A stretch of 64,000 nucleotides of DNA from Selenomonas ruminantium subsp. ruminantium ATCC 12561 (GTDB lineage Bacteria > Bacillota > Negativicutes > Selenomonadales > Selenomonadaceae). Each line of letters starts with the position of its first letter. Position 1 is the stretch's first letter. A program made the position numbers and the translations under genes. Under the pieces are notes generated by a model. It was not told the DNA's origin. It was given only the letters and a program-made list of their open reading frames with translations, and did not search any database. The stretch is from NCBI RefSeq assembly GCF_000424065.1, contig NZ_AUJE01000005.1:78681-142680 (forward strand). Reading direction: 5' to 3'. Of the stretch, positions 54,813 through 63,775 are shown one piece after another.

Positions 54813-55256
54813 ATGAATATCAAAGCAGAAGTTTTCAACAAGTATTTGGAAGAAAAGAAAATCGAAGCTTTTCAGGTGGAAGAAGTAGCCGATGATGCGC
54901 AGAATACGGTGGCGTACCGCTCGCATATCGTGGTAGAAGGCCAGCAGCTGCCGACACTGGTGCTTTTGGATGACAGCGTATTCTCCATGATTCGCGTGCA
55001 GATTTCACCTAAGGCGCTCACGGAGGAAAATGAACTCAAGGTTCTGCGTATGGCAAGTGAGCAGAATATGAAATATAAGCCGTTTAAGATGTATTTTGAC
55101 CAGACGGGCGCATTGATTCTCGATGTTTGTCTGCTGACTACCGGCAAAGAGGAAAAAGATTTCTCCGATTTGGGCGATGAAATCTATGGCATGTTTGATG
55201 TGCTGATTAAGTTCCTGGAAGAAAATTATCGTGGCTGGATGAAGGAAATTTGGTAA
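54813..55256 (+). CDS. YbjN-like / T3SS-chaperone-fold small protein
   Basis: 147 residues, no signal or membrane segment. The layout (N-terminal helix FNKYLEEKKI, strands VAYRSHIVVEG, LPTLVLLDDSVFSMIRVQ, YFDQTGALILDVCLL, then a long C-terminal helix ending in Trp) resembles YbjN-type proteins, a fold related to type III secretion chaperones; the match is structural impression, not a firm family assignment. Its ribosome site AAAAGGAG is in the right arm of the pot terminator hairpin, so translation needs a transcript starting within or after that hairpin's left arm. Confidence 0.6.
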   Translation: MNIKAEVFNKYLEEKKIEAFQVEEVADDAQNTVAYRSHIVVEGQQLPTLVLLDDSVFSMIRVQISPKALTEENELKVLRMASEQNMKYKPFKMYFDQTGALILDVCLLTTGKEEKDFSDLGDEIYGMFDVLIKFLEENYRGWMKEIW

Positions 55257-55271
55257 ATTTTATTATACCTA

Positions 55272-55300
55272 TTGACATGATGGGTGTAATAGTGTAACAT
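55272..55300 (+). promoter_or_regulatory. Promoter of the sulfur / nitrogenase-like operon
   Basis: Perfect TTGACA (55272-55277), 17-base spacer, TAACAT (55295-55300). The next 80 bases end in a strong terminator, so downstream expression needs read-through. Confidence 0.85.
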
Positions 55301-55303
55301 AAG

Positions 55304-55385
55304 GTCAACGTCAAAAAGACGAATGAACTGACTGGATAACCAGAGGTTCTGCGCAAGGGTATTCCCTGCGCAGAACCTCTTTTTG
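55304..55385 (+). ncRNA. Short structured leader RNA ending in a terminator (attenuator or small RNA)
   Basis: From the predicted start near 55307 the RNA contains CGTC-AAAAA-GACG and CTGG-ATAA-CCAG mini-hairpins and ends in a long stem: AGAGGTTCTGCGCA with TGCGCAGAACCT plus GGG/CCC, followed by TTTTT. It matches no riboswitch I recognise (no SAM-box, T-box or cobalamin core). It may be a small RNA or a regulated terminator for the operon. Confidence 0.55.
55342..55385 (+). terminator. Strong terminator in the operon leader
   Basis: AGAGGTTCTGCGCAAGGG pairs with CCCTGCGCAGAACCTCT (one bulge) around TATT, followed by five T. Confidence 0.92.
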
Positions 55386-55412
55386 TTTATTTTGGGAAAG
55401 GGTGTAGCGATT

Positions 55413-55475
55413 ATGAAGTGTATCTGTTGCAATATTGGCAAGATTCTGTTGAAATTTGAACGAATGTGGATTTAA
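55413..55475 (+). CDS. Candidate 20-residue cysteine-rich leader peptide
   Basis: ATG at 55413, stop TAA at 55473-55475; the peptide begins MKCICC and ends in RMWI, with three Cys in the first six residues. A good ribosome site (GGGAAAGGGTG) lies eight bases upstream, and the stop is directly followed by the ribosome site GGGAGGG of the methyltransferase gene. Position and composition fit a leader ORF that senses charged tRNA-Cys before a sulfur-metabolism operon, comparable in idea to the cysteine-rich attenuation peptides known in actinobacteria. Function is inference; the ORF is too short for coding statistics. Confidence 0.5.
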   Translation: MKCICCNIGKILLKFERMWI

Positions 55476-55490
55476 CGGGAGGGATTGTTC

Positions 55491-56399
55491 ATGATTGCCG
55501 CGCAGGAAAGTATGACCGCCAAGCTTTGCTCCTTTGCCCGGGCTTATCATTCGATGCTCGGAAAGAACAAGATTTTTGATGATTATCTGGCCTATGACAT
55601 CATCGGCAAAGATGCGTATGACGAGATTGGCAGCCTGCTCAAAGGGCAGGTGGAGGCGGCAGGCCAGTTGCCCCGCTACGGGTTTGAGAGCTTGCTCGTG
55701 TTCGAGGAGATGGACCATTATTTCTCGCCCATTGCCCTGTCACGGATTGCCTTTGCCGAGAGGGCCTTGGACCGGTTTGCACGCAACCGCGCCAGCTGCC
55801 AGTATGTGATTTGCGGAGCGGGGATGGATACCTTTGCTTTCCGCAACACGGATGAAGCGGTGCAGATTTTCGAGCTGGACCACCCGGATACGCAGGCGTA
55901 CAAACTGCGGCGTATTCATGAACTGCGTTGGGAGGTTCCACCCAATGCGCATTATGCGGCTATTGATTTTGAGCAGGATGACTTGGGACGGACGCTTTTG
56001 CATAGCGGCTTTCATACGTCGGAACCGTCATTTTTCTCCCTGCTCGGCGTTTCCTACTATCTGACCGCGGAAGCCTTCCGCGAGTTCGTGCGCAGCGTCA
56101 GCATTCTCGCCTCGCCGGGCAGTCAATTTGTTTTAGATTTCCCCGATGAATCGACCTTTGAGCCGGATTCGACCTCAAGGGTGCGGCGGTTGGCGCAGAT
56201 TACCGAACAGCTCGGCGAACCGATGCGGCATGGTTTCTCGCTTGCGGAAATGCGGGAGATTCTGGCAGGCGAAGGCTTTGTTATCCGCAATCACGAATCA
56301 CCGGCGGATATTCAGCGGCATTTCTTCGCTGACCGTACCGACCATCAGCAGGCGATGGAAAATGTACACTTTATTCTCGCGGAAAAGAGACGACAATAA
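55491..56399 (+). CDS. Class I SAM methyltransferase, LCMT/PPM1 type
   Basis: 302 residues. N-terminal MTAKLCSFARAYH, the SAM-binding YVICGAGMDTFAFR (motif I), FELDHPDTQAYK (motif II), and FSLLGVSYYLTAEAF match the leucine carboxyl methyltransferase-like family of small-molecule or protein O-methyltransferases. The substrate is unknown; its place at the head of a sulfur operon parallels the methyltransferase gene yrrT before the yrhAB genes of Bacillus, although the family differs. Start ATG 55491 behind CGGGAGGG. It is followed after 20 bases by the first PLP enzyme. Confidence 0.82.
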   Translation: MIAAQESMTAKLCSFARAYHSMLGKNKIFDDYLAYDIIGKDAYDEIGSLLKGQVEAAGQLPRYGFESLLVFEEMDHYFSPIALSRIAFAERALDRFARNRASCQYVICGAGMDTFAFRNTDEAVQIFELDHPDTQAYKLRRIHELRWEVPPNAHYAAIDFEQDDLGRTLLHSGFHTSEPSFFSLLGVSYYLTAEAFREFVRSVSILASPGSQFVLDFPDESTFEPDSTSRVRRLAQITEQLGEPMRHGFSLAEMREILAGEGFVIRNHESPADIQRHFFADRTDHQQAMENVHFILAEKRRQ

Positions 56400-56419
56400 C
56401 TTGATAAAGGATGATCAAT

Positions 56420-57580
56420 ATGTGTAAACAGAAATTTAACACCGCCCTGATTCACGGCGGGATTGATGGGGACAGCCGGACAGGCGCGGTAAATGTGCCC
56501 ATTTACCAGACCTCGACATTTAAGCAGGACGGTTTGGGGGAACTGCGGGAGGGGATTTGGGAGTATTCCCGCACAGGCAATCCGACAAGGGCGGCGCTCG
56601 AAGCCCTGATTGCCCAGCTCGAAGGCGGTGAAGCCGGCTTTGCTTTTGCGTCGGGGATGGCGGCAATTACGGCGGTATTGAGCCTATTCCAAAGCAATGT
56701 GAAGATTCTTCTGTCGAGCAATGTGTATGGCGGCACCTTCCGCGTGCTGGACAAGGTGTTCAGCCGGTTCAATCTGACGTATTCGCTGGAAGATACGACG
56801 GATTTGGCGGCGCTCGAAAGGGAGTTTACGCCGAACGTCAAGGCCATCATCATTGAAAGTCCGGCTAATCCTTTGCTGACCATCACCGATATCCGGGCGG
56901 TGGCGGAAATCGCTCACCGTCATGGGGCGCTCGTGATTGTAGACAACACGTTTATGACGCCGTATCTGCAGCAGCCGTTGGCTTTGGGCGCGGATATCGT
57001 CGTCCATAGCGCTACGAAATATCTGGGCGGGCACAGCGATTTGGTCGCAGGTCTTGCCGTGGTCAAGACGCGGGATTTGGCAGATAAGCTCGCCTTTGTG
57101 CAGAATTCCACTGGGGCGGTCTTAGGGCCACAGGATGCGTTCCTACTGATTCGGGGCATCAAGACTTTGGCGGTACGCCTTGACCGTCATGTGGAAAATG
57201 CCGCCTATTTGGCCGACTGGCTGGCGGGCAATCTGGAGGTGAAGAAGATTTACTATCCGGGGCTGACCAGTCATATCGGCTACGAAATCAATCAGCAGCA
57301 GGCGAAAAACGGCGGCGCGATGATTTCTTTTGAACTGGCAGAAGGGCATAATATCCGCAAGTTCTTCAAGGCGTTGCAGCTTATCGCCTTGGCGGAAAGC
57401 CTGGGCGGTGTGGAAAGCCTCGTCTGCCATCCGGCAACCATGACTCATGCCGCCATTCCACGGGAAACGCGGGAGAAAATCGGCATTACGGATAATCTTA
57501 TCCGCCTGTCGGTGGGCATTGAGGATAAGGCCGATTTGCTGGCGGATTTGAAACAGGCCATTGAGGAAAGCCGTATTTAA
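56420..57580 (+). CDS. Cys/Met metabolism PLP enzyme (cystathionine / homocysteine gamma-lyase-like, MccB type)
   Basis: 386 residues, start ATG 56420 behind AAAGG. The family signature with the PLP lysine is HSATKYLGGHSD; other marks are YSRTGNPTR, FASGMAAITA, ESPANPLL, VDNTFMTPYLQ and the C-terminal LIRLSVGIED. The same fold covers cystathionine gamma-lyase, cystathionine gamma-synthase, methionine gamma-lyase and O-acetylhomoserine sulfhydrylase. The length (386) and the adjacent MccA-like gene favour a gamma-lyase of reverse trans-sulfuration, releasing cysteine from cystathionine; sulfhydrylase use of methanethiol remains possible and would fit the nitrogenase-like genes downstream. Confidence 0.88.
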   Translation: MCKQKFNTALIHGGIDGDSRTGAVNVPIYQTSTFKQDGLGELREGIWEYSRTGNPTRAALEALIAQLEGGEAGFAFASGMAAITAVLSLFQSNVKILLSSNVYGGTFRVLDKVFSRFNLTYSLEDTTDLAALEREFTPNVKAIIIESPANPLLTITDIRAVAEIAHRHGALVIVDNTFMTPYLQQPLALGADIVVHSATKYLGGHSDLVAGLAVVKTRDLADKLAFVQNSTGAVLGPQDAFLLIRGIKTLAVRLDRHVENAAYLADWLAGNLEVKKIYYPGLTSHIGYEINQQQAKNGGAMISFELAEGHNIRKFFKALQLIALAESLGGVESLVCHPATMTHAAIPRETREKIGITDNLIRLSVGIEDKADLLADLKQAIEESRI

Positions 57581-57596
57581 CAGGGGGAGCGTAAGC

Positions 57597-58511
57597 ATGC
57601 ACTATTATCAGTCGATGCAGGAGCTCATCGGGCATACGCCGCTCGTTGAGCTGACACATTTTGAGTTGCCGGAGGGCGTCCGGCTGTTTGCCAAATTAGA
57701 ATTATGGAATCCCGGCGGCAGTGCCAAAGACCGTGTAGGCAGGGCGATGATTGCCGACGCTGAGGCCAAGGGGCTGTTAAAGCCCGGCGGAACCATTATC
57801 GAGGCTACGGCAGGCAATACAGGCCTGGGCATTGCCTATGCCGCGCTGAACCATGGCTATCGCGTAATCTTCGTGGTGCCGGAGAAATTTTCCGTGGAAA
57901 AGCAGACCTTGATGAAGGCTTTGGGGGCAGAGCTGGTGCATACTCCCAGAGCGGGCGGCATGCTCGGCGCGGCGGAAAAGGCAGAGGAACTGCGTCAGCA
58001 GATTCCCGGAGCCATTACGCTGAAGCAGTTTGAAAATCCCGCCAATCCCCGTGCCCATTACGAAACGACCGGGCCGGAAATCTATGCCGACCTGGACGGG
58101 CAGGTGGATTACTTCGTCTCCGGGGCGGGCAGCGGCGGCACGTTTTCGGGCGTTATGCGCTACCTGAAAGAACAGAATCCGGCGATTACGGGGGTACTTG
58201 CGGACCCATATGGTTCCATTATCGGCGGGGGGGCGCATGGTGATTATGAAATTGAGGGGATTGGCAATGATTTTATTGCGGCAACGATGGACACATCGTT
58301 TATCGATAAGGTCTATAAGATTAAAGATGAAGAGGCTTTGGCTGGCGTAAGGCAGCTCGCGGGCCGGGAGGGAATCTTCGCGGGAAGTTCGAGCGGTGCA
58401 GCCTTGGCGGCGGCGTTGAAACTCGCGCATTCTGGCATTCAGGGCAATATTGTCCTGCCGGTTATTGACCGTGCGGAGCGCTACTTCAGCAAACATATTT
58501 TGGAGGGATGA
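57597..58511 (+). CDS. Cysteine synthase / O-acetylserine-dependent cystathionine beta-synthase-like (MccA type)
   Basis: 304 residues, start ATG 57597 behind CAGGGGGAGC. PLP-fold type II: LWNPGGSAKDRVG with the Schiff-base Lys, ATAGNTGLG substrate loop, SGAGSGGTFSG phosphate loop, and GIFAGSSSGAALAAA. It makes cysteine from O-acetylserine and sulfide, or cystathionine from homocysteine in MccA-type members; side-by-side with a gamma-lyase the latter is likelier. Sixteen bases after its partner gene. Confidence 0.9.
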   Translation: MHYYQSMQELIGHTPLVELTHFELPEGVRLFAKLELWNPGGSAKDRVGRAMIADAEAKGLLKPGGTIIEATAGNTGLGIAYAALNHGYRVIFVVPEKFSVEKQTLMKALGAELVHTPRAGGMLGAAEKAEELRQQIPGAITLKQFENPANPRAHYETTGPEIYADLDGQVDYFVSGAGSGGTFSGVMRYLKEQNPAITGVLADPYGSIIGGGAHGDYEIEGIGNDFIAATMDTSFIDKVYKIKDEEALAGVRQLAGREGIFAGSSSGAALAAALKLAHSGIQGNIVLPVIDRAERYFSKHILEG

Positions 58512-58513
58512 CG

Positions 58514-58876
58514 ATGTCCTATCGCATAGCCTTGGCATCCAGTGACGGCATGCATATTGACCGTCATTTTGGCGCCAGCGATGGCTTTTTGATTGTGGAG
58601 GTGACCCAAGATGGCACCTTTTTGGAGGTTGAACGGCGGCAGGTAAAAGCCCCTTGTCAGCATGGTTATCACGATAATGGGGCGATGCTGGAAGCCGTGC
58701 AGGCATTAAGCGACTGCCGCTATGTGGTGGCGGAGGCCATTGGCCCCGGTGCACAGAAGGCACTCGAACGGCAGGACATCCTGCCACTGGAGATTGACGG
58801 TCAGACGGTGGATACGGCTGTGCCGAAAATCCATGATTATGAAGTGAAGAAACAACAGGCAAGTGTAGCGTATTGA
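58514..58876 (+). CDS. NifX/NafY-type Fe-Mo cofactor domain protein
   Basis: 120 residues. The dinitrogenase iron-molybdenum cofactor domain is seen in YRIALASSDGMHIDRHFG, SDGFLIVEV, and YVVAEAIGPGAQKALERQDI. Members (NifX, NafY, NifB C-terminal domain) hold NifB-co or related Fe-S precursors. In many NifB proteins this domain is fused to the radical SAM part; here it is a separate gene directly before the short NifB-like gene, so the two together equal a classical NifB. Start ATG 58514, six bases after TGGAGGG. Confidence 0.88.
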   Translation: MSYRIALASSDGMHIDRHFGASDGFLIVEVTQDGTFLEVERRQVKAPCQHGYHDNGAMLEAVQALSDCRYVVAEAIGPGAQKALERQDILPLEIDGQTVDTAVPKIHDYEVKKQQASVAY

Positions 58877-58902
58877 GGAGTTAAACGAAAGGGGCTGTCG
58901 CT

Positions 58903-59766
58903 ATGGATGAAAAGCGGGTCAGGGAGCTGCACCCATGCTTTGGAGCAAAGCAGCACAGGGGGCGTATCCATTTGCCGGTATGCCCCGGATGTAATTTGGA
59001 ATGCCGTTTCTGCGACCGTAAGATTAACGATGTGGAAAACCGACCGGGGGTGACTGCGGCGGTTATTCAGCCGGATGAAGCGGTCATGTATATAGAGCGG
59101 GCGCTGCAGTTCTGCCCGGAACTCAGCGTGGTGGGCATTGCGGGGCCGGGGGACACCCTGGCGTCCGACAGGGGCTTAGAGACGTTTCGCCTGATTGGCG
59201 ATAAGTTCCCGCAGCTCCTCAAGTGCATGAGCACCAATGGGCTGCTTTTAAGCGAGCGGGCGCAGGACGTCATTGATGTGGGCATCGATACGCTGACGGT
59301 CACGGTCAATGCCGTAGACCCGGCGATTGAAGCCCAAATGATTAATGGGCTGGTCTATCATGGCAAGCGTTATACCGGTGAGGAAGCCGGAGCGCTCATT
59401 ATCAAAAATCAGCTCGCAGGTATCCGCAAGGTGGCTGCCGCCGGTGTGGTGGTCAAGGTTAATACCGTGCTCGTCAATGAAATCAACCGTTTCCATATCG
59501 GCGCGATTGCCAAGGCAGTCAAGGAAGCAGGGGCAACGATTTATAACATCATTCCGCTGATTCCGCAGCATGACCTGAAAAATTGCGAAGCACCGAGCTG
59601 TGTGGATTTGGCGGTGGCGAGAAAAGAAGCAGGCAAATACATTGATGTATTCCGCCACTGCCAGCATTGTCGCGCAGATGCCGTGGGGGTACCGGGGAAA
59701 AACAACTTTAGCCAGGAAGTGTATAAGGGGCTCTTGCAGGCGAAAGAAACCTTTTCCCACGGTTGA
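58903..59766 (+). CDS. NifB-like radical SAM cofactor maturase
   Basis: 287 residues. HPCF (10-13), RIHLPVCPGC, the radical SAM CX3CX2C at Cys30, Cys34, Cys37 (CNLECRFCDRK), NRPGVT, and the C-terminal CQHCRADAVGVPG are NifB marks. NifB joins two [4Fe-4S] clusters and a SAM-derived carbide into the 8Fe core used by nitrogenases. The Cys found in the CxNESRPG block of NifB is absent (INDVENRPG), and the protein lacks the NifX domain, supplied by the gene before. Its presence implies that the NifDK-like protein carries a NifB-derived cofactor. Confidence 0.88.
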   Translation: MDEKRVRELHPCFGAKQHRGRIHLPVCPGCNLECRFCDRKINDVENRPGVTAAVIQPDEAVMYIERALQFCPELSVVGIAGPGDTLASDRGLETFRLIGDKFPQLLKCMSTNGLLLSERAQDVIDVGIDTLTVTVNAVDPAIEAQMINGLVYHGKRYTGEEAGALIIKNQLAGIRKVAAAGVVVKVNTVLVNEINRFHIGAIAKAVKEAGATIYNIIPLIPQHDLKNCEAPSCVDLAVARKEAGKYIDVFRHCQHCRADAVGVPGKNNFSQEVYKGLLQAKETFSHG

Positions 59767-59813
59767 TTATAGAGTCAGAAAACAGTTGTATATGGACAGA
59801 AGGGGAGTTTTGA

Positions 59814-60674
<861 letters not shown>

Positions 60675-60689
60675 CGGGAGGGAGAGCTT

Positions 60690-62276
60690 ATGCCAAAGAA
60701 AATCAATCTGGATATTGCCTCCGTCGAGCAGCGGGAACAGCGCTTAGGTACCATTATCGCCTGGGATGGCACCACCGAAGAACTGCACAAGCAGTCCAGC
60801 TATGAACTGCGTGGACAACGGGAGCGGGGCGCAGGCTGTGGCGGCAACTGCCGCCTGTGCGAGCTGTCGGGGCCGTTTACGCAGGGCTCGGTCTGCAGTG
60901 AGCAGATGGTGGAATGCCAGGCAGGCAATGTCCGCGATGCGGTGCTGATTCAGCATGCACCCATTGGCTGCGGCGGCGGACAGACCGTCTACAACAACAT
61001 TTACCGCAATGGTCTGGTCATGCGCGGCTATAAGGCCGAGAATCTGCGCATCATCAACACCAATCTGATTGAGAGCGACATGGTGTTCGGTGCGGCAGAC
61101 AAACTACGCCAGTCCATTGACGATGCCTTCGAGCGCTATCAGCCACAGGCAATCTTTGTCGCCTCCTCCTGCGCTACGGGGATTATCGGTGAGGATATCG
61201 AAAGCATTACGGATGAGAAGGAAGCAGAACTGGGGATACCCGTGGTGCCGCTTGCCTGCGAAGGTTTCCGGTCCAAGCACTGGAGTACCGGTTTTGATGC
61301 CACGCAGCATGGCATTTTGCGGCAGATTGTACGCAGAAACCCCACGAAAAAACAGGAGGATTTGGTCAATGTCATCAATCTTTGGGGCTCGGATGTCTTT
61401 TCGCCCATGTTGGCGCACTTGAATCTGCGGGTAAACTATGTCGTGGATTTGGCTTCGGTGGAAGAATTGGCACAGATGTCCGAAGCGGCGGCCACGGTGG
61501 GCTTCTGCTACACCTTGTCCTCCTATATGGCGGCAGCCTTGGAGCAGCATTTCGGCGTGCCGGAGGTCAAGGCGCCCATGCCATACGGTTTTGCGGGGAC
61601 AGACGCGTGGCTGCGGGAACTGGCGAAAGTCACCCATCGGGAACATCTGGTGGAAAAATTCATTGCCGAAGAACACGCCCGTGTCAAGCCGAAGATTGAG
61701 GAACTCAAGAAAAAACTCAAAGGCGTCAAGGGCTTTGTCGCTACGGGTTCTGCCTATGCGCATGGGCTTATACAGGTCTTGCGGGAGTTGGATGTGGAAG
61801 TGGACGGCTCGCTGACCTTCCATCATGACCCGGTTTACGACAGCGGCGACCAAAGAGAGGATTCGCTGGGCCATCTGAATGAGCATTATGGGCAGGTCAA
61901 AAACTTCCATGTGTCCAACCGCCAGCAGTATCAGCTCTATGCCTTCTTACAGGAAAACAAGCCGGACTTCCTGCTGATTCGCCATAACGGACTTGCGCCG
62001 CTTGCTTCACGTTTAGGGATTCCTGCCGCGCCTTTGGGGGATGAACATATCGCTGTGGGCTATGATGGCATTGTGAATCTGGGCGAAACCATTTTGGAAA
62101 TTTTGGCGCACAAGAAATTCCATGACGATATCAAAAAACACGTCAAACTGCCGTATAAGAAGTGGTGGCTGGAACAGAAAGATGCCTATATTCTCGCCAA
62201 GCACCCCGAACTGGTGAAATTTGACGCGGACGAATATCGCGCCGAGCAGGAACGAAAGGAGGCAGCCCATGCCTAA
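60690..62276 (+). CDS. NifD-like catalytic subunit of a nitrogenase-like reductase
   Basis: 528 residues. P-cluster cysteines equivalent to NifD 62, 88 and 154 are Cys69, Cys94 (HAPIGC) and Cys161 (SSCATGIIGEDIE); the cofactor Cys275 corresponds to Cys273 (GFCYTLSSYM). His453 (GDEHIAVGYDG) is near the position of cofactor His442. But counting from CEGFR, NifD Gln191 and His195 correspond to Trp198 and Phe202, and Arg96 to Asn102: the N2-reducing pocket is not conserved. An additional CX3CX2C (Cys50, 54, 57) precedes the P-cluster region. These points, with sulfur genes upstream, suggest a methylthio-alkane-reductase-like (MarD) enzyme. It overlaps the NifK-like gene by eight bases. Confidence 0.85.
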   Translation: MPKKINLDIASVEQREQRLGTIIAWDGTTEELHKQSSYELRGQRERGAGCGGNCRLCELSGPFTQGSVCSEQMVECQAGNVRDAVLIQHAPIGCGGGQTVYNNIYRNGLVMRGYKAENLRIINTNLIESDMVFGAADKLRQSIDDAFERYQPQAIFVASSCATGIIGEDIESITDEKEAELGIPVVPLACEGFRSKHWSTGFDATQHGILRQIVRRNPTKKQEDLVNVINLWGSDVFSPMLAHLNLRVNYVVDLASVEELAQMSEAAATVGFCYTLSSYMAAALEQHFGVPEVKAPMPYGFAGTDAWLRELAKVTHREHLVEKFIAEEHARVKPKIEELKKKLKGVKGFVATGSAYAHGLIQVLRELDVEVDGSLTFHHDPVYDSGDQREDSLGHLNEHYGQVKNFHVSNRQQYQLYAFLQENKPDFLLIRHNGLAPLASRLGIPAAPLGDEHIAVGYDGIVNLGETILEILAHKKFHDDIKKHVKLPYKKWWLEQKDAYILAKHPELVKFDADEYRAEQERKEAAHA

Positions 62277-63636
62277 GATAAAAAAGGACAAGAACGGTCA
62301 GACCAATTCCATCAATCAGGTGCGCTACGGCTGTGCCCTGGGCGCGATGCATTCGGTCAGCGCAATTCCGGGAGCCATTCCCATCACCCATTGCGGCCCT
62401 GGCTGCGTGGACAAGCAGTACATGAGTCTGTCGTTTTACAACGGCTATCAGGGAGGCGGCTATTCCGGCGGTGCGGTACCGCCCAGCTCCAACCTGCAGG
62501 AAAAGGATGTTGTCTTTGGCGGCGCCAAGCATCTTGACCAGCTGATTGAGGCATCGCTCAAAATACTGGAAGGGGATTTGTTCGTCGTGCTCAACGGCTG
62601 TATTCCCGAAATCGTCGGCGATGATATCGGAGCCGTGGTGGCACGTTATCAGGAAAAAGGCGTGCCCATTGTGTCTGCTGAAACCGGCGGCTTTAAGGGT
62701 AACAACTTCACGGGTCACGAAATTGTCACCGAAGCGATTATCGAACAGTATGTGGATAAATATGCTCAGGACAAAGAGACGAAAAAGAAAGGCTTAATCA
62801 ATGTCTGGTCGGAACTGCCATTCCAAAATACCTTTTGGCGCGGCGATTTGACGGAACTCAAGCGCATTCTGGAAGGGGCGGGCTGGGAGGTTAACATCCT
62901 CTTTGGCTATGGTTCCAAGGGCGTAAAAGAATGGCTGACCATTCCCAATGCCGAGTTCAATCTGGTGGTCGGCCCCTGGCTGGGCTTAAAGACAGCCAAA
63001 CTTTTGGAGCGCAAATACGGTCAGCCCTATCTGCATCAGCCGGTACTGCCCATCGGTGCCAAGCAGGTGGCTGAATTTTTGCGGGCGATTGCTGAATTTG
63101 CCAAGGAAAATGAAGTGCAGACCGAGCACTTTATCAAGCAGGAGGAAAAGGAATACTACTATTATCTGGAATACTTCACGGACTTTTACGCCGAATACTG
63201 GTGGGGCCTGCCCGCGGTTTACTCCGTAGTCAGCGATGCTGCCTATAATCTGGCTATCAATAAATTCGTGGTGAATCAGTTAGGACTTATTCCGGGCAAG
63301 CAGATTATCACCGACCATACGCCGGAAAAATATCATGAGGCCATTCGGGCAGAATACCAGAAACTCGCCGAAGACGTGGGGGCTGAGGTGGAATTTGTCG
63401 AAGACGGCTATATCGTCAATCAGCTGCTAAAACAGGAAGATTACGGACATAAACCGCCGGTCATCTTTGGTACCAGTTGGGAACGCGATACCGTTAAGGA
63501 ATTGAACGGACATATCGTGGAAGTCAGCTATCCCGTGTCCTATGATGTGGTGCTGAATAAAACCTATATTGGCTACCGGGGAGCATTAACGCTTTTGGAA
63601 ACCATATTTACTACGGCGATTAGTAAATCGGCATAA
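62269..63636 (+). CDS. NifK-like subunit of a nitrogenase-like reductase
   Basis: 455 residues from ATG 62269, chosen for AAAGGAGGCAGCC just upstream. Cys22 (RYGCALGAM), Cys46 (HCGPGC) and Cys111 (NGCIPEIVGDD) match the P-cluster ligands of NifK, and ETGGFKGNNFTGHE is the usual NifK/NifN block. It is shorter than NifK (about 520) and lacks the NifK N-terminal extension. It starts within the end of the NifD-like gene, so a 1:1 complex is expected. Last gene of the cluster; no NifE/NifN pair follows before the window end. Confidence 0.87.
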   Translation: MPKIKKDKNGQTNSINQVRYGCALGAMHSVSAIPGAIPITHCGPGCVDKQYMSLSFYNGYQGGGYSGGAVPPSSNLQEKDVVFGGAKHLDQLIEASLKILEGDLFVVLNGCIPEIVGDDIGAVVARYQEKGVPIVSAETGGFKGNNFTGHEIVTEAIIEQYVDKYAQDKETKKKGLINVWSELPFQNTFWRGDLTELKRILEGAGWEVNILFGYGSKGVKEWLTIPNAEFNLVVGPWLGLKTAKLLERKYGQPYLHQPVLPIGAKQVAEFLRAIAEFAKENEVQTEHFIKQEEKEYYYYLEYFTDFYAEYWWGLPAVYSVVSDAAYNLAINKFVVNQLGLIPGKQIITDHTPEKYHEAIRAEYQKLAEDVGAEVEFVEDGYIVNQLLKQEDYGHKPPVIFGTSWERDTVKELNGHIVEVSYPVSYDVVLNKTYIGYRGALTLLETIFTTAISKSA

Positions 63637-63669
63637 AAGGTCAGTGGATAATCACTGGCTAAATATCGG

Positions 63670-63712
63670 CAGGAAACTCCGTTGCTGCAATAAGCAGCAA
63701 CGGAGTTTCCTG
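63670..63712 (+). terminator. Perfect 19-base hairpin after the NifK-like gene
   Basis: CAGGAAACTCCGTTGCTGC (63670-63688) pairs perfectly with 63694-63712 around AATAA. No T run follows (TGTAAATT), so it may stabilise the 3' end as much as terminate. Confidence 0.7.
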
Positions 63713-63775
63713 TGTAAATTGCAGTTTGCCAGTGCGTTTAGTTCGTGCTGAAGGTATCCTGTTCATACGTGGGCA

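Noticed and set aside
55304..55385. SAM riboswitch or Cys T-box in the operon leader
   Set aside because: The segment is only about 80 bases and shows neither the S-box core nor the TGGNACCGCG T-box sequence.
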